Shown: in pieces, positions 63,999 to 64,000 of the stretch
Position numbering within the stretch: position 1 is the first letter of the stretch
How the letters are laid out: each line of letters opens with the position of its first letter
DNA from: Piromyces finnis
Taxonomy: Eukaryota > Neocallimastigomycota > Neocallimastigomycetes > Neocallimastigales > Neocallimastigaceae
Reading direction: 5' to 3'
Assembly: GCA_002104945.1 (NCBI GenBank)
Contig: MCFH01000046.1
Location: forward strand, 248,001 to 312,000
Length of the DNA: 64,000 nucleotides
Notes under the pieces: generated by a model
The model's input: the letters and a program-made list of their open reading frames with translations, nothing else
The model's database searches: none
What the model was told of the DNA's origin: nothing
Translations under genes and position numbers: made by a program

Positions 63999-64000
63999 CT

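Overview
This is nuclear DNA from a fungus, and an anaerobic gut (rumen-type) chytrid of the Neocallimastigomycota fits best. That placement is inference. The supporting points are: extreme AT richness with A/T homopolymers and ATT/ATTT microsatellites between genes; short AT-rich GT-AG introns; a kinesin-2 motor, expected only in fungi with flagellated zoospores; a fungal Msn2/Seb1-type zinc finger; a secreted chitin-deacetylase-like protein; an intronless secreted GH16 glucanase; an iron-type superoxide dismutase of bacterial character; and a decayed PD-(D/E)XK (Rpn-like) gene. Stop codons TAA, TAG and TGA are all used as terminators.

I rebuilt 20 protein genes by splicing exons so that reading phase is kept across every junction, plus one 5'-truncated gene at each window edge that is included in that count, one intact intronless gene and one pseudogene. 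Left to right: end of a C2H2 factor (+); kinesin-2 KIF3B-like (-); a four-helix membrane protein (-); PRP38 (+); AP endonuclease (-); an 838-aa protein with one conserved C-terminal domain (-); tRNA pseudouridine synthase PUS3 (-); a 989-aa repeat-bearing disordered protein (-); a Nudix/eIF2B-like fusion (-); secreted GH16 (+); Fe-SOD (+); a LisH-WD40 protein (-); a two-helix membrane protein (+); condensin SMC2 with 22 exons (-); exosome RRP46 (+); a secreted LRR protein with one repeat per exon (-); RFC4 clamp-loader subunit (+); a broken Rpn-like gene (-); a GPI-anchored chitin-deacetylase-like protein (+); a TMCO4/DUF726 hydrolase (-); an acidic unknown (+); and the kinase-RNase end of IRE1 (-).

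Most genes are housekeeping: splicing (PRP38), RNA decay (RRP46), tRNA modification (PUS3), DNA repair and replication (AP endonuclease, RFC4), chromosome condensation (SMC2), ER stress (IRE1) and flagellar transport (kinesin-2). They are not arranged in operons. Several pairs are divergent across about 0.4 kb (membrane protein/PRP38, LisH-WD40/two-helix protein, SMC2/RRP46) and may share promoter regions. Lifestyle genes (GH16, Fe-SOD, LRR protein, deacetylase) lie next to large gene-free AT deserts of 1-2.6 kb.

I found no tRNA, rRNA, CRISPR array or intact transposon. The observations most worth following up are the Fe-SOD, the Nudix-isomerase-like fusion with degraded active-site motifs, the exon-per-repeat LRR gene, the MopE-like metal-binding motif in the deacetylase, the tandem-repeat protein and the conserved domain of the 838-aa protein. 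Homology statements come from recognising family motifs by eye; no database was searched.
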